This document shows positions 1 through 5,432 of a stretch of 9,787 bases of DNA, piece after piece. A program made the position numbers and the translations under genes. The notes under the pieces are model-generated. The model was given only the letters and a program-made list of their open reading frames with translations, did no database searches and was not told where the DNA came from. The number at the start of each line of letters is the position of its first letter. Within the stretch, counting starts at the first letter, position 1. This DNA is from an uncultured Pelolinea sp. (GTDB lineage: Bacteria > Chloroflexota > Anaerolineae > Anaerolineales > Anaerolineaceae): assembly GCA_937902055.1 (NCBI GenBank), contig CALGUJ010000107.1, forward strand, positions 1 to 9,787. Direction: 5' to 3'.

Positions 1-133
1 TTTTGTATCGGAGATTGTCATCCTTTTCTGAAAGCAGATTGAATAATAAAGCGATGTCCTGCAGTTCCAGTTTAGGGGCGATGGACGTCAGGTTTTCTTT
101 TTCCAGTTCTTTCAGCTTTTCAATGGTAATCAT
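1..133 (-). CDS. Unrecognised protein, N-terminal part only (runs off the left edge)
   Basis: Reading the minus strand from an ATG at 133-131 gives 44 open codons to the window edge, starting MITIEKLKELEKEN. A GGAG ribosome binding site lies at 146-143, nine bases before the ATG, and this is the main support for a real gene. The visible part is rich in Leu, Glu and Lys and looks like amphipathic helices; it reads on as DIALLFNLLSEKDDNLRYK. Such helices recall HEAT-like repeat proteins, but this is only an impression and I do not recognise the family. A competing ATG at 137-135 in another frame stops after five codons. The gene is divergent from the toxin-antitoxin pair and is not part of the amino acid operon. 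Confidence 0.65.
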   Translation of the reverse strand, partial: MITIEKLKELEKENLTSIAPKLELQDIALLFNLLSEKDDNLRYK

Positions 134-157
134 TCATTATTACTCCGAACTTTCACC

Positions 158-186
158 ATTGTAAACTACATTCGCTTTGCATTAAA
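158..186 (-). promoter_or_regulatory. Possible promoter of the left-edge minus-strand gene
   Basis: On the minus strand a TACAAT -10-like hexamer (plus 158-163) is preceded at 17 bases by TTTAAT (plus 181-186). The -10 is good and the -35 is poor. The position, 25 bases upstream of the ATG, is suitable. The surrounding DNA is AT-rich, so a chance match is quite possible. Confidence 0.3.
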
Positions 187-290
187 GATCATTAAAAATA
201 TGCTGCGAACTCTTGTGCGCAATGTATGAAGACCGGGCAATGTTTTTTTTGATAGCAACCGGGTTAATCAGTTCGTTGATAAATAGTGAA

Positions 291-299
291 TGATATAAT
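291..299 (+). promoter_or_regulatory. Extended -10 promoter of the toxin-antitoxin pair
   Basis: A consensus TATAAT at 294-299 is preceded by TG and one base (291-293), which is the extended -10 element. No good -35 lies 16-18 bases upstream; the nearest TTGATA, at 276-281, is only 12 bases away. Extended -10 promoters can work without a -35. Transcription would begin near 306, at the edge of the palindrome that follows. Confidence 0.7.
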
Positions 300-305
300 T
301 CTATA

Positions 306-326
306 TGTACTTACATGGTAAGTACA
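306..326 (+). promoter_or_regulatory. Perfect palindrome, likely antitoxin operator
   Basis: The half-site TGTACTTAC (306-314) is followed by a 3-base spacer and its exact reverse complement (318-326). It lies just after the -10 box and ends where the antitoxin Shine-Dalgarno begins. A dimeric protein bound here would cover the transcription start. AbrB/MazE-type antitoxins commonly repress their own promoters through such sites, so autoregulation is the natural inference. The spacer ATG (315-317) is in frame with the antitoxin, but it has no ribosome binding site and is probably not the start. Confidence 0.75.
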
Positions 327-330
327 GGAG
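326..330 (+). promoter_or_regulatory. Ribosome binding site that sets the antitoxin start
   Basis: AGGAG ends five bases before the ATG at 336. It lies downstream of the in-frame ATG at 315, which would add seven residues, so it argues for the shorter protein. Confidence 0.75.
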
Positions 331-335
331 AAGAT

Positions 336-581
336 ATGATTAAACGTCTATTTAAAACGGGTAACAGCGTGGTGCTTTCTCTTCCCAGGGAAATGCTGGA
401 TAGCCTGGGTGTTAAAAATGGAGAGAGCGTAAATCTTGAATTGGACCCAAAACGGCGTCGTTTGATTGTTTCACCCCTGAAAAAAGACCAGACGATGAGG
501 GGTCTCGATGAGGACTTCGTCCATCAGGTGAATGATTTTATTGAAAAATATAAACCGGCTCTGGATGAGTTGGCGAAATAA
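336..581 (+). CDS. AbrB/MazE-type antitoxin
   Basis: This 81-residue protein is probably the antitoxin of a two-gene module. Residues 1-48 look like a swapped-hairpin AbrB/MazE/SpoVT DNA-binding domain: an opening KTGNSVVLSLPREML, where a strand leads into a short helix, then LGVKNGESVNLELD and a last strand, RRLIVSPL. Such domains dimerise and bind palindromic DNA. The tail (about 55-81) is a predicted charged helix containing FVHQVNDFIEKYKPALDELA, and is likely the part that wraps and blocks the toxin, as the C-terminal helix of Phd does for Doc. An in-frame ATG at 315 is possible, but it sits inside the palindrome and lacks a Shine-Dalgarno. The toxin gene starts 14 bases downstream. The pairing with a Doc toxin fixes the role better than the domain alone; I did not assign a gene name. 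Confidence 0.85.
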   Translation: MIKRLFKTGNSVVLSLPREMLDSLGVKNGESVNLELDPKRRRLIVSPLKKDQTMRGLDEDFVHQVNDFIEKYKPALDELAK

Positions 582-595
582 AGCCTGGTTGACCT

Positions 596-982
596 TTGAT
601 CCACTACCTAACCCCAGAACAGGTTTTATTTATTCACAGCCGCCTTGTGGCTGAAACCGGTGGTGGTCGTGGGCTGCGCGACCTTGGCATGTTGCTTTCC
701 GCTCTGGGTAGGCCGCAGTCGACCTTTGACGAAAATGACCTTTACGGTGATGTTTTTCTGAAGGCGGCTGCCTTGATGGATTCCCTGGTGCGCAATCACC
801 CTTTTGTGGATGCCAATAAACGGACAGCCCTTGTCTCGACGGCTTTATTCCTGCAAATCAACGGTAATCGGTTCGTGGCAAACAACGAAGAGATAGTGGG
901 TTTCAGCATGGCTTGTGCCCGGTCAGAATTATCTTTGCAGCAAATTGCCGGATGGTTCCAAAACCATACGCAGAAATCGTAA
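596..982 (+). CDS. doc: Doc-type toxin (Fic fold, death-on-curing family)
   Basis: The 128-residue product carries the Doc form of the Fic motif, HPFVDANKRT, at residues 68-77, with catalytic His68 and Lys75-Arg76. Classical AMP-transferring Fic proteins have G-N-G-R here. Doc proteins with A-N-K-R instead phosphorylate elongation factor Tu and halt translation; activity of this copy is inferred. The N-terminus (IHYLTPEQVLFIHSRLV then ETGG) and the length also match the family. The start is unusual: a stop codon lies at 590-592 and the first usable initiation codon is TTG at 596, with no clear Shine-Dalgarno. Weak initiation next to a well-initiated antitoxin would keep toxin below antitoxin. 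No frameshift or loss of a motif residue is visible. No terminator is evident after the stop. Confidence 0.9.
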   Translation: MIHYLTPEQVLFIHSRLVAETGGGRGLRDLGMLLSALGRPQSTFDENDLYGDVFLKAAALMDSLVRNHPFVDANKRTALVSTALFLQINGNRFVANNEEIVGFSMACARSELSLQQIAGWFQNHTQKS

Positions 983-1048
983 TGGGTGGACTTATTCGAC
1001 CGCTCTATGTGTAATATGCAATTGATCCCGCAAATACCATCAAATTCC

Positions 1049-1077
1049 TTGACTTAATCCCGATAGGTTGGTATAAA
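1049..1077 (+). promoter_or_regulatory. Sigma-70-type promoter of the ilv-leu operon
   Basis: TTGACT (1049-1054) and TATAAA (1072-1077) are separated by exactly 17 bases, the optimal spacing; each hexamer differs from consensus at one position. Transcription should start around 1083-1086, giving a leader of about 310 bases before ilvD. The position just upstream of the leader stem-loops and leader peptide supports it. Confidence 0.85.
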
Positions 1078-1086
1078 AGGGCAATT

Positions 1087-1127
1087 ATTTCGGGCGTGAA
1101 GAAAGTCATATGACTTACCGCCGAAAT
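1087..1127 (+). promoter_or_regulatory. 5' leader stem-loop containing a 14-bp perfect palindrome
   Basis: ATTTCGG (1087-1093) is the exact complement of CCGAAAT (1121-1127), and CG at 1095-1096 can extend the stem past a bulged G. Inside the loop, AAGTCAT (1103-1109) meets its own complement ATGACTT (1110-1116) without a spacer. In RNA this gives a nested hairpin at the very 5' end of the transcript; in DNA the palindrome could be a repressor site at about +20 to +33. The sequence cannot tell these apart. Confidence 0.6.
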
Positions 1128-1136
1128 ACATACTGT

Positions 1137-1156
1137 CGGCCGGATGAACCGGTCCG
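1137..1156 (+). promoter_or_regulatory. Second leader stem-loop, GC-rich
   Basis: CGGCCGG (1137-1143) pairs with CCGG and CCG (1149-1156) around a bulged T, with a five-base loop at 1144-1148. No T-tract follows, so it is not a terminator. It may be a structural element of the leader, or a pause site ahead of the leader peptide; that role is inference. Confidence 0.5.
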
Positions 1157-1194
1157 TGGAAGGAAACGCAGGGTACTTTTTAGAGATTGAAACA

Positions 1195-1293
1195 ATGTTA
1201 GCTGAACTCGCTCTATCCCTTATCGTCATTATTCTTCTGGTCCTCGTACTTATCGAGAACCAGTTTTCGGTTGGGATGGAAAAGGTAAGGTAG
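1195..1293 (+). CDS. Branched-chain amino acid leader peptide (attenuator)
   Basis: A 32-codon reading frame runs from ATG 1195 to TAG 1291. Residues 9-20 are twelve Leu, Ile or Val in a row (LIVIILLVLVLI, bases 1219-1254), and 17 of the 32 residues are one of these three. This is the signature of a multivalent control peptide like the ilv leader peptides of enteric bacteria: the ribosome pauses here when any of the three charged tRNAs is short. It sits between a promoter and an intrinsic terminator that precedes an ilv-leu operon, which makes this role much more likely than a short membrane protein, the main alternative for so hydrophobic a peptide. AGAG at 1182-1185 is a weak ribosome binding site. 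An in-frame ATG at 1144 would give 49 residues but lies in a hairpin loop without a Shine-Dalgarno. Confidence 0.88.
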   Translation: MLAELALSLIVIILLVLVLIENQFSVGMEKVR

Positions 1294-1347
1294 TACTGCA
1301 AAAACCTGAAAAAGCGATTGGCAAACGTAAACCAAGACCACCCAACG
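1212..1347 (+). promoter_or_regulatory. Alternative-pairing segments of the attenuator
   Basis: Three segments ahead of the terminator's 3' arm can pair in competing ways. Segment 1, TCTATCCC (1212-1219), pairs with GGGATGGA (1273-1280) over eight base pairs including one G-U. Segment 2, 1268-1279, alternatively pairs with segment 3, CCACCCAACG (1338-1347), over ten base pairs with two single-base bulges (the antiterminator). Segment 3 overlaps the terminator's 5' arm at 1338-1343, so antiterminator and terminator exclude each other. Segment 1 ends where the Leu/Ile/Val codons start, and segment 2 lies over the last leader codons. A ribosome stalled in the run would mask segment 1 and leave 2 free for 3; one reaching the stop would mask 2 and let the terminator form. 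Pairings were found by eye, without energy calculations. Confidence 0.78.
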
Positions 1348-1367
1348 AAACGGGTGGTCTTTTTTTT
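1335..1367 (+). terminator. Intrinsic terminator of the attenuator
   Basis: AGACCACCC (1335-1343) and GGGTGGTCT (1352-1360) form a perfect nine-base-pair stem with an eight-base loop, followed directly by eight T (1360-1367). A tenth pair, A1334-T1361, is possible. It ends 28 bases before the ilvD start codon, so it would stop transcription before the structural genes unless the antiterminator forms. Confidence 0.95.
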
Positions 1368-1382
1368 ACCAAAAACCAACAC

Positions 1383-1388
1383 GGAGAG
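1383..1388 (+). promoter_or_regulatory. Ribosome binding site that sets the ilvD start
   Basis: GGAGAG lies seven bases before ATG 1396. The reading frame is open further upstream, to 1318, but that stretch is the attenuator terminator, so the ATG at 1396 is the true start. Confidence 0.9.
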
Positions 1389-1395
1389 AAAAACA

Positions 1396-3063
1396 ATGCG
1401 CTCAGATAAAGTAAAAACAGGATTCGAACGTGCACCCCACCGCGCTCTGCTGCGAGCGGTAGGCGTTAGCGAAGAGGATATGCACAAACCATTCATTGCG
1501 GTGGTCAACTCCTACACGGATATCGTTCCGGGTCACGTGCACCTGCAGGATTTCGCCAAACACGTCAAGCAGGCGGTAAGGGCGGCGGGTGGCGTGCCGT
1601 TCGAATTCAACACCATCGCTGTGGATGACGGCATCTCCATGGGGCACCAGGGCATGAAATTCTCACTGCCGTCGCGCGAGTTGATCGCCGACTGCGTGGA
1701 GACTATGATGGAAGCCCACCAGTTCGACGGGATGGTGTGTATGCCCAACTGCGACAAAATCGTGCCGGGAATGTTGATGGCGGCTGTCCGCCTGAACATC
1801 CCGGCAATTTTTATTTCCGGAGGCCCCATGGCCGCCGGCCGCACGCCGGATGGCAGGGACATCGACCTGATTTCGGTTTTTGAGGGAGTAGGCGCTTACC
1901 AGACTGGAAAAATTGACGATGCCCAACTAAAGATGCTGGAGGATAATGCCTGCCCCTCCTGCGGATCCTGCTCGGGCATGTTCACTGCCAACAGCATGAA
2001 TTGCCTGACGGAAGCGCTGGGCATGGGACTGCCTTTCAACGGCACCGCCCTGGCGAAAAGCGACGAGCGCAATGCCATGGCCGAACGCGCTGGCGCTCTG
2101 ATTCTTGAGCTGGTGGAGCGCAACATCACCCCGAGCCAGATCATCACGGCCGAGGCCATGGACGATGCCTACGCTTTGGACATGGCCATGGGCGGCTCGA
2201 CCAATACGGTCCTGCACGGCCTGGCGCTGGCCAGCGAAGCCGGACTCGATTATTCTCTGGCGCGTATCAGCGCCATCGCCGATCGCGTCCCCCATCTTTG
2301 CAAAGTCAGCCCCTCCGGGCACTGGCATATCCAGGACGTGCACCGCGCCGGCGGCATTCCGGCCATCATGGCCGAACTGCAGGCGCATGGCGTCGGTCTG
2401 CATCTCGACCGCATGACGGTCACCGGCCGGCCCTTCGGCTCGTACATTGCTGACGCGTCCATAAAAGATCCCGATGTCATCCATCCCTACGAGCAGGCCC
2501 ACTCCGCCCGCGGCGGCCTGGCCATCCTGTTTGGCAATCTGGCGCCCAAAGGCGCGGTCATCAAAGCCGGCGGCGTCAGTGAAGCCATGCGTAAATTCTC
2601 CGGCCCGGCGCGCATTTTTGAATCGCAGGAAGATGCCATGCGCGGAATCCTGGCCGGCGAGGTGAGGGAAGGAGAAGTAGTGGTGATCCGCTACGAAGGT
2701 CCGCAGGGCGGGCCGGGCATGGTGGAGATGCTCAGCCCCACCAGCGTCATCATGGGCATGGGTCTGGGCGACAAGGTGGCGCTCATCACCGACGGGCGCT
2801 TTTCCGGCGGAACGCGCGGCGCTTGCATCGGCCACGTAGCGCCTGAAGCAGCCGCCCGCGGACCCATTGCCGCGCTGGAGTTAGGCGACATGATCGATAT
2901 CGATATCGATGCGCGCAGCCTGAACGTGCACTTGAGCGACGAGGTTATCCAAGCGCGCCTGGCCGCCCTGCCGAAGTTCGAGCCGCGCGTGCAAAGCCGC
3001 TGGCTGCGGCGCTATTCCAGCATGGTCACCAGCGCCGATACCGGTGCCGTGTTGCGTTATTAA
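1396..3063 (+). CDS. ilvD: Dihydroxy-acid dehydratase
   Basis: IlvD removes water from 2,3-dihydroxy-isovalerate and 2,3-dihydroxy-3-methylvalerate to give the 2-oxo acids before valine and isoleucine. From ATG 1396 the protein has 555 residues, normal for the family. Key sites are visible: VDDGI with Asp78; NCDK with Cys119, Asp120 and Lys121, where the cysteine binds the Fe-S cluster and Asp/Lys help bind Mg; CPSCGSCSG with cluster ligand Cys192; GGSTNT at 267-271; and SGGTRG from Ser470, the likely catalytic base. The segment at 44-48 reads VPGHV as in the E. coli enzyme. Plant-type and other [2Fe-2S] dehydratases carry a third ligand cysteine near this position. This predicts an oxygen-sensitive [4Fe-4S] form. 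It is the first structural gene after the attenuator, with ilvB 44 bases downstream. Related sugar-acid dehydratases share the fold, but the operon makes IlvD secure. Confidence 0.97.
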   Translation: MRSDKVKTGFERAPHRALLRAVGVSEEDMHKPFIAVVNSYTDIVPGHVHLQDFAKHVKQAVRAAGGVPFEFNTIAVDDGISMGHQGMKFSLPSRELIADCVETMMEAHQFDGMVCMPNCDKIVPGMLMAAVRLNIPAIFISGGPMAAGRTPDGRDIDLISVFEGVGAYQTGKIDDAQLKMLEDNACPSCGSCSGMFTANSMNCLTEALGMGLPFNGTALAKSDERNAMAERAGALILELVERNITPSQIITAEAMDDAYALDMAMGGSTNTVLHGLALASEAGLDYSLARISAIADRVPHLCKVSPSGHWHIQDVHRAGGIPAIMAELQAHGVGLHLDRMTVTGRPFGSYIADASIKDPDVIHPYEQAHSARGGLAILFGNLAPKGAVIKAGGVSEAMRKFSGPARIFESQEDAMRGILAGEVREGEVVVIRYEGPQGGPGMVEMLSPTSVIMGMGLGDKVALITDGRFSGGTRGACIGHVAPEAAARGPIAALELGDMIDIDIDARSLNVHLSDEVIQARLAALPKFEPRVQSRWLRRYSSMVTSADTGAVLRY

Positions 3064-3107
3064 TCGATTTACAAAAAACCCTACTCATAAGGAGCAGAAG
3101 AAGCGAA

Positions 3108-4808
3108 ATGAAAGTTACCGGAGCAGAGATTTTTTGGAGATGTTTGGAATACCAGAAAGTGAAGGTGGTTTTTGGATATCCCGGGGGCACCACCCTGCCG
3201 ATATATGATGCCCTGGTGGAAAGCCCGGTACATCACGTGCTGACCCGCCACGAGCAGGGCGCCGCCCACATGGCGGATGGCTACGCCCGCGCTTCCGGTG
3301 AGGTGGGCGTGGCTCTGGCTACCTCCGGGCCCGGCGCCACCAACCTGATCACGGGCATCACCAATGCGCAAATGGATTCGGTTCCCGTCGTGTTCATCAC
3401 CGGCCAGGTCGTCAGCCCGCTGATCGGCTACGATGCTTTTCAGGAAACGGACGTGACTGGCATCACCCTGCCGATCACCAAGCACAATTACCTGATCACC
3501 GATCCGCACGAGATTGCCCCTGCCATTAAAGAGGCCTTCTTCATCGCCGCTTCCGGCCGCCCCGGCCCGGTGTTGGTGGATATTTCCAAGGACGCCCAGA
3601 TGGCCGAGATCGATTGGGAATACGACGACAGCCCGGTGCAGATCCCCGGCTACCGCCCTGACCTCAGCCCCCTACCGGCTGACCTGCAAGCTGCCGTGGA
3701 ATTGATCCAGTCTGCCAGGCGTCCGGTCATCCTGGCCGGTCACGGCATCCTTATCAGCGGCGCCATGCCGGAGGTGCTGGAATTCGCCGAGCGCACCCAA
3801 ACGCCGGTAGCCTGCACCCTGTTGGGCATCGGCGCCTTCCCCGGGTCGCACCCGCTCTCGCTGGGCATGCCCGGCATGCACGGCGAAGCCTGGGTCAACC
3901 AGACCATCCAGGAAGCCGACCTGGTGCTGGCTTTCGGTATGCGCTTTGACGACCGAGTAACCGGCAACCTGAAGCAGTTCGCGCCCAAAGCGCGCAAGAT
4001 CCACATCGACATCGATCCTTCCGAGATCAACAAGAATGTCCCCGTGGATATCGCGCTGGTGGGCGATTTGAAAGAGACACTTCAGAAATTGCTGCCCGCC
4101 CTGAAGCCCACGCGGCATGAAGAGTGGCTGGATACCATCCAATCCTGGAAGGGCGACAGCGCCGTGCGCGACATTCAGAACCTGCCCGATAACGGCCACC
4201 TGTACGCCGCGCACGTGATCAACGACTTGTGGCGCGAAACCAAAGGCGAGGCCCTGGTCGTCTCGGACGTCGGCCAGAACCAGATGTGGGCTGCCCAGTA
4301 CTACCGCCACGAAAAACCGCTCACCTACTTCACCTCCGGCGGATTGGGCACCATGGGTTTCGGCCTGCCGGCGGCCATCGGCGTCAAGTTCGCCCGCCCT
4401 GCAGAAGAGGTGTGGGCGATCGCCGGCGACGGCGGTTTCCAGATGACACAGGCGGAGCTTTCCACTCTGGCGCAGGAAAAGATGAAGATCAATATCGCCA
4501 TTCTGAACAACGGTTATCTGGGCATGGTGCGCCAGTGGCAGGAATTTTTCTACGACAAGCGTTACTCCGCCACGCCCATGGTCGGCCCGGATTTCGTCAA
4601 GATCGCCGAAGCGCATGGGTTGACCGGCATACGCATCACCCGTCGGGAGGACGTGGTGAGCGCCATCCGCCAGGCCAGAGAAACGCCCGGCACCGTTTTA
4701 CTTGATTTCCATGTTGAAAAAGAGGACAGTGTTTACCCGATGGTGCCCAGCGGCGCGGCCATCGACAAGATGATCCGCCGCCCTGTGCCGCAGGCGCAAG
4801 GAAAATGA
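3108..4808 (+). CDS. ilvB: Acetohydroxyacid synthase, large (catalytic) subunit
   Basis: This thiamine diphosphate enzyme joins pyruvate with a second pyruvate or with 2-oxobutyrate, the first shared step toward valine, leucine and isoleucine. The 566 residues show the three expected domains. The N-terminal pyrimidine-binding domain has YPGGTTLPIYD (24-34) and the catalytic Glu49 in RHEQGAAHMADGYARA. The middle domain (about 190-330) has FGMRFDDRVTGN. The C-terminal domain has the diphosphate/Mg motif GDGGFQMTQAEL starting at 440 and ending at Asn467-Asn468, then GMVRQWQEFFY. The GQVVSPLIGYDAFQE stretch is closest to IlvI-like catalytic subunits. AAGGAG at 3089-3094 is the ribosome binding site, 13 bases from the ATG, a little far. 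The regulatory subunit gene follows directly, which separates this enzyme from related oxo-acid decarboxylases and from catabolic acetolactate synthase. Confidence 0.97.
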   Translation: MKVTGAEIFWRCLEYQKVKVVFGYPGGTTLPIYDALVESPVHHVLTRHEQGAAHMADGYARASGEVGVALATSGPGATNLITGITNAQMDSVPVVFITGQVVSPLIGYDAFQETDVTGITLPITKHNYLITDPHEIAPAIKEAFFIAASGRPGPVLVDISKDAQMAEIDWEYDDSPVQIPGYRPDLSPLPADLQAAVELIQSARRPVILAGHGILISGAMPEVLEFAERTQTPVACTLLGIGAFPGSHPLSLGMPGMHGEAWVNQTIQEADLVLAFGMRFDDRVTGNLKQFAPKARKIHIDIDPSEINKNVPVDIALVGDLKETLQKLLPALKPTRHEEWLDTIQSWKGDSAVRDIQNLPDNGHLYAAHVINDLWRETKGEALVVSDVGQNQMWAAQYYRHEKPLTYFTSGGLGTMGFGLPAAIGVKFARPAEEVWAIAGDGGFQMTQAELSTLAQEKMKINIAILNNGYLGMVRQWQEFFYDKRYSATPMVGPDFVKIAEAHGLTGIRITRREDVVSAIRQARETPGTVLLDFHVEKEDSVYPMVPSGAAIDKMIRRPVPQAQGK

Positions 4809-4823
4809 GCAATTATCTCATTT
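4803..4823 (+). repeat. Inverted repeat at the ilvB stop codon
   Basis: AAATGAG (4803-4809, including the ilvB TGA) and CTCATTT (4817-4823) form a perfect seven-base-pair stem with a seven-base loop. The stem is AT-rich and lacks a T-tract, so it is not a convincing terminator. It may influence translation or mRNA processing between ilvB and ilvN, or be chance. Confidence 0.45.
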
Positions 4824-4833
4824 GCCAAAGGAA

Positions 4834-4840
4834 AGAGGAG
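4834..4840 (+). promoter_or_regulatory. Ribosome binding site that sets the ilvN start
   Basis: AGAGGAG ends five bases before ATG 4846. A TTG at 4822 is in frame but lies upstream of this site, inside the inverted repeat, so the shorter protein starting MRHTFVALVED is preferred. Confidence 0.9.
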
Positions 4841-4845
4841 TAATC

Positions 4846-5391
4846 ATGCGACATACATTTGTAGCTTTAGTCGAAGACAAACCGGGTGTGCTGAATCGGG
4901 TGGTGTCGGTATTCCGCAGGCGGCTTTTCAATATCGAATCGCTTACCGTCAGCCATACCCACCAGGCGGGCATCTCGCGCATCACCATCGTGGTGGATAG
5001 CGATAAGACCGAGGTCGAACGCATCATCCCCTACATGCACAAACTGATCAACGTCATCCAGGTGGAGGATCTCACCCATGAGCCCTGTGTCAGCCGCGAC
5101 CTGGCCATGATCAAGGTCAGCGCGCCGCCTGAAACCCGTTCCGCCATCCTGCAACTGGTCGAGGTTTTCCGCGCGCGCGTGGTGGACGTGGCCAACGATT
5201 CGCTCATCATTGAGATCACCGGTGACAAGGAAAAGATCGACGGGCTGGTGGAAGTGCTGCAGCCCTACGGCATCATCGAGTTGGTGCGCACCGGCATCAT
5301 CGCCATGGAACGCGGCATTCCCCGGCTGCTCAACAAAACTTACGAGAATCAAGGCGTGAAGTTACCCATCGAATACAAGATGGTTTCTTAA
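4846..5391 (+). CDS. ilvN: Acetohydroxyacid synthase, small (regulatory) subunit
   Basis: IlvN binds the IlvB catalytic subunit, raises its activity and carries the valine feedback site. The 181-residue protein has an N-terminal ACT domain (about 4-75: TFVALVEDKPGVLNRV, then RLFNIESLTV) and a C-terminal small-subunit domain (about 85-165, including DLAMIKVSAP, RARVVDVAND and GIIELVRTGIIAMERG). Gly14 and Asn29 match residues of E. coli IlvH whose mutation gives valine resistance, so valine sensitivity is predicted; position 11 is Asp where IlvH has Asn. The gene lies 37 bases after ilvB. In the enteric literature this longer type of subunit is called IlvH; ilvN is used here as the general name. 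Confidence 0.96.
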   Translation: MRHTFVALVEDKPGVLNRVVSVFRRRLFNIESLTVSHTHQAGISRITIVVDSDKTEVERIIPYMHKLINVIQVEDLTHEPCVSRDLAMIKVSAPPETRSAILQLVEVFRARVVDVANDSLIIEITGDKEKIDGLVEVLQPYGIIELVRTGIIAMERGIPRLLNKTYENQGVKLPIEYKMVS

Positions 5392-5432
5392 AAAAATAAA
5401 TTATTCGGATTCATTTCAAAGGAGAAAGCATT

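Noticed and set aside
180..196. Direct repeat CATTAAA (180-186 and 190-196) as a regulatory element
   Set aside because: Short repeat in AT-rich intergenic DNA; no further copies or spacing pattern.
276..299. TTGATA / TATAAT as a standard -35/-10 pair
   Set aside because: Spacing is only 12 bases; the extended -10 TG element is a better explanation.
1137..1156. GC-rich stem-loop as a terminator
   Set aside because: No T-tract follows within a suitable distance.
1081..1367. T-box riboswitch as the control element before ilvD
   Set aside because: No AGGGTGGNACCGCG-like T-box sequence, no recognisable specifier loop, and a leader peptide rich in the regulated amino acids explains the terminator better.
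1318..1395. N-terminal extension of IlvD by 26 residues
   Set aside because: The stretch is the attenuator terminator and T-tract; the first frame position is not ATG with a ribosome binding site, while ATG 1396 has GGAGAG and matches the family length.
1005..1508. Minus-strand open frame across the leader and ilvD start
   Set aside because: It overlaps promoter, attenuator and ilvD coding sequence, resembles no family I know, and is explained by the complement of real features.
1927..2835. 302-codon minus-strand frame inside ilvD
   Set aside because: His-, Gly- and Ala-rich shadow of a GC-rich gene on the opposite strand; ilvD motifs are intact throughout. The same applies to long minus-strand frames at 3672-4616, 5388-6389, 6358-7515 and 8346-9176.
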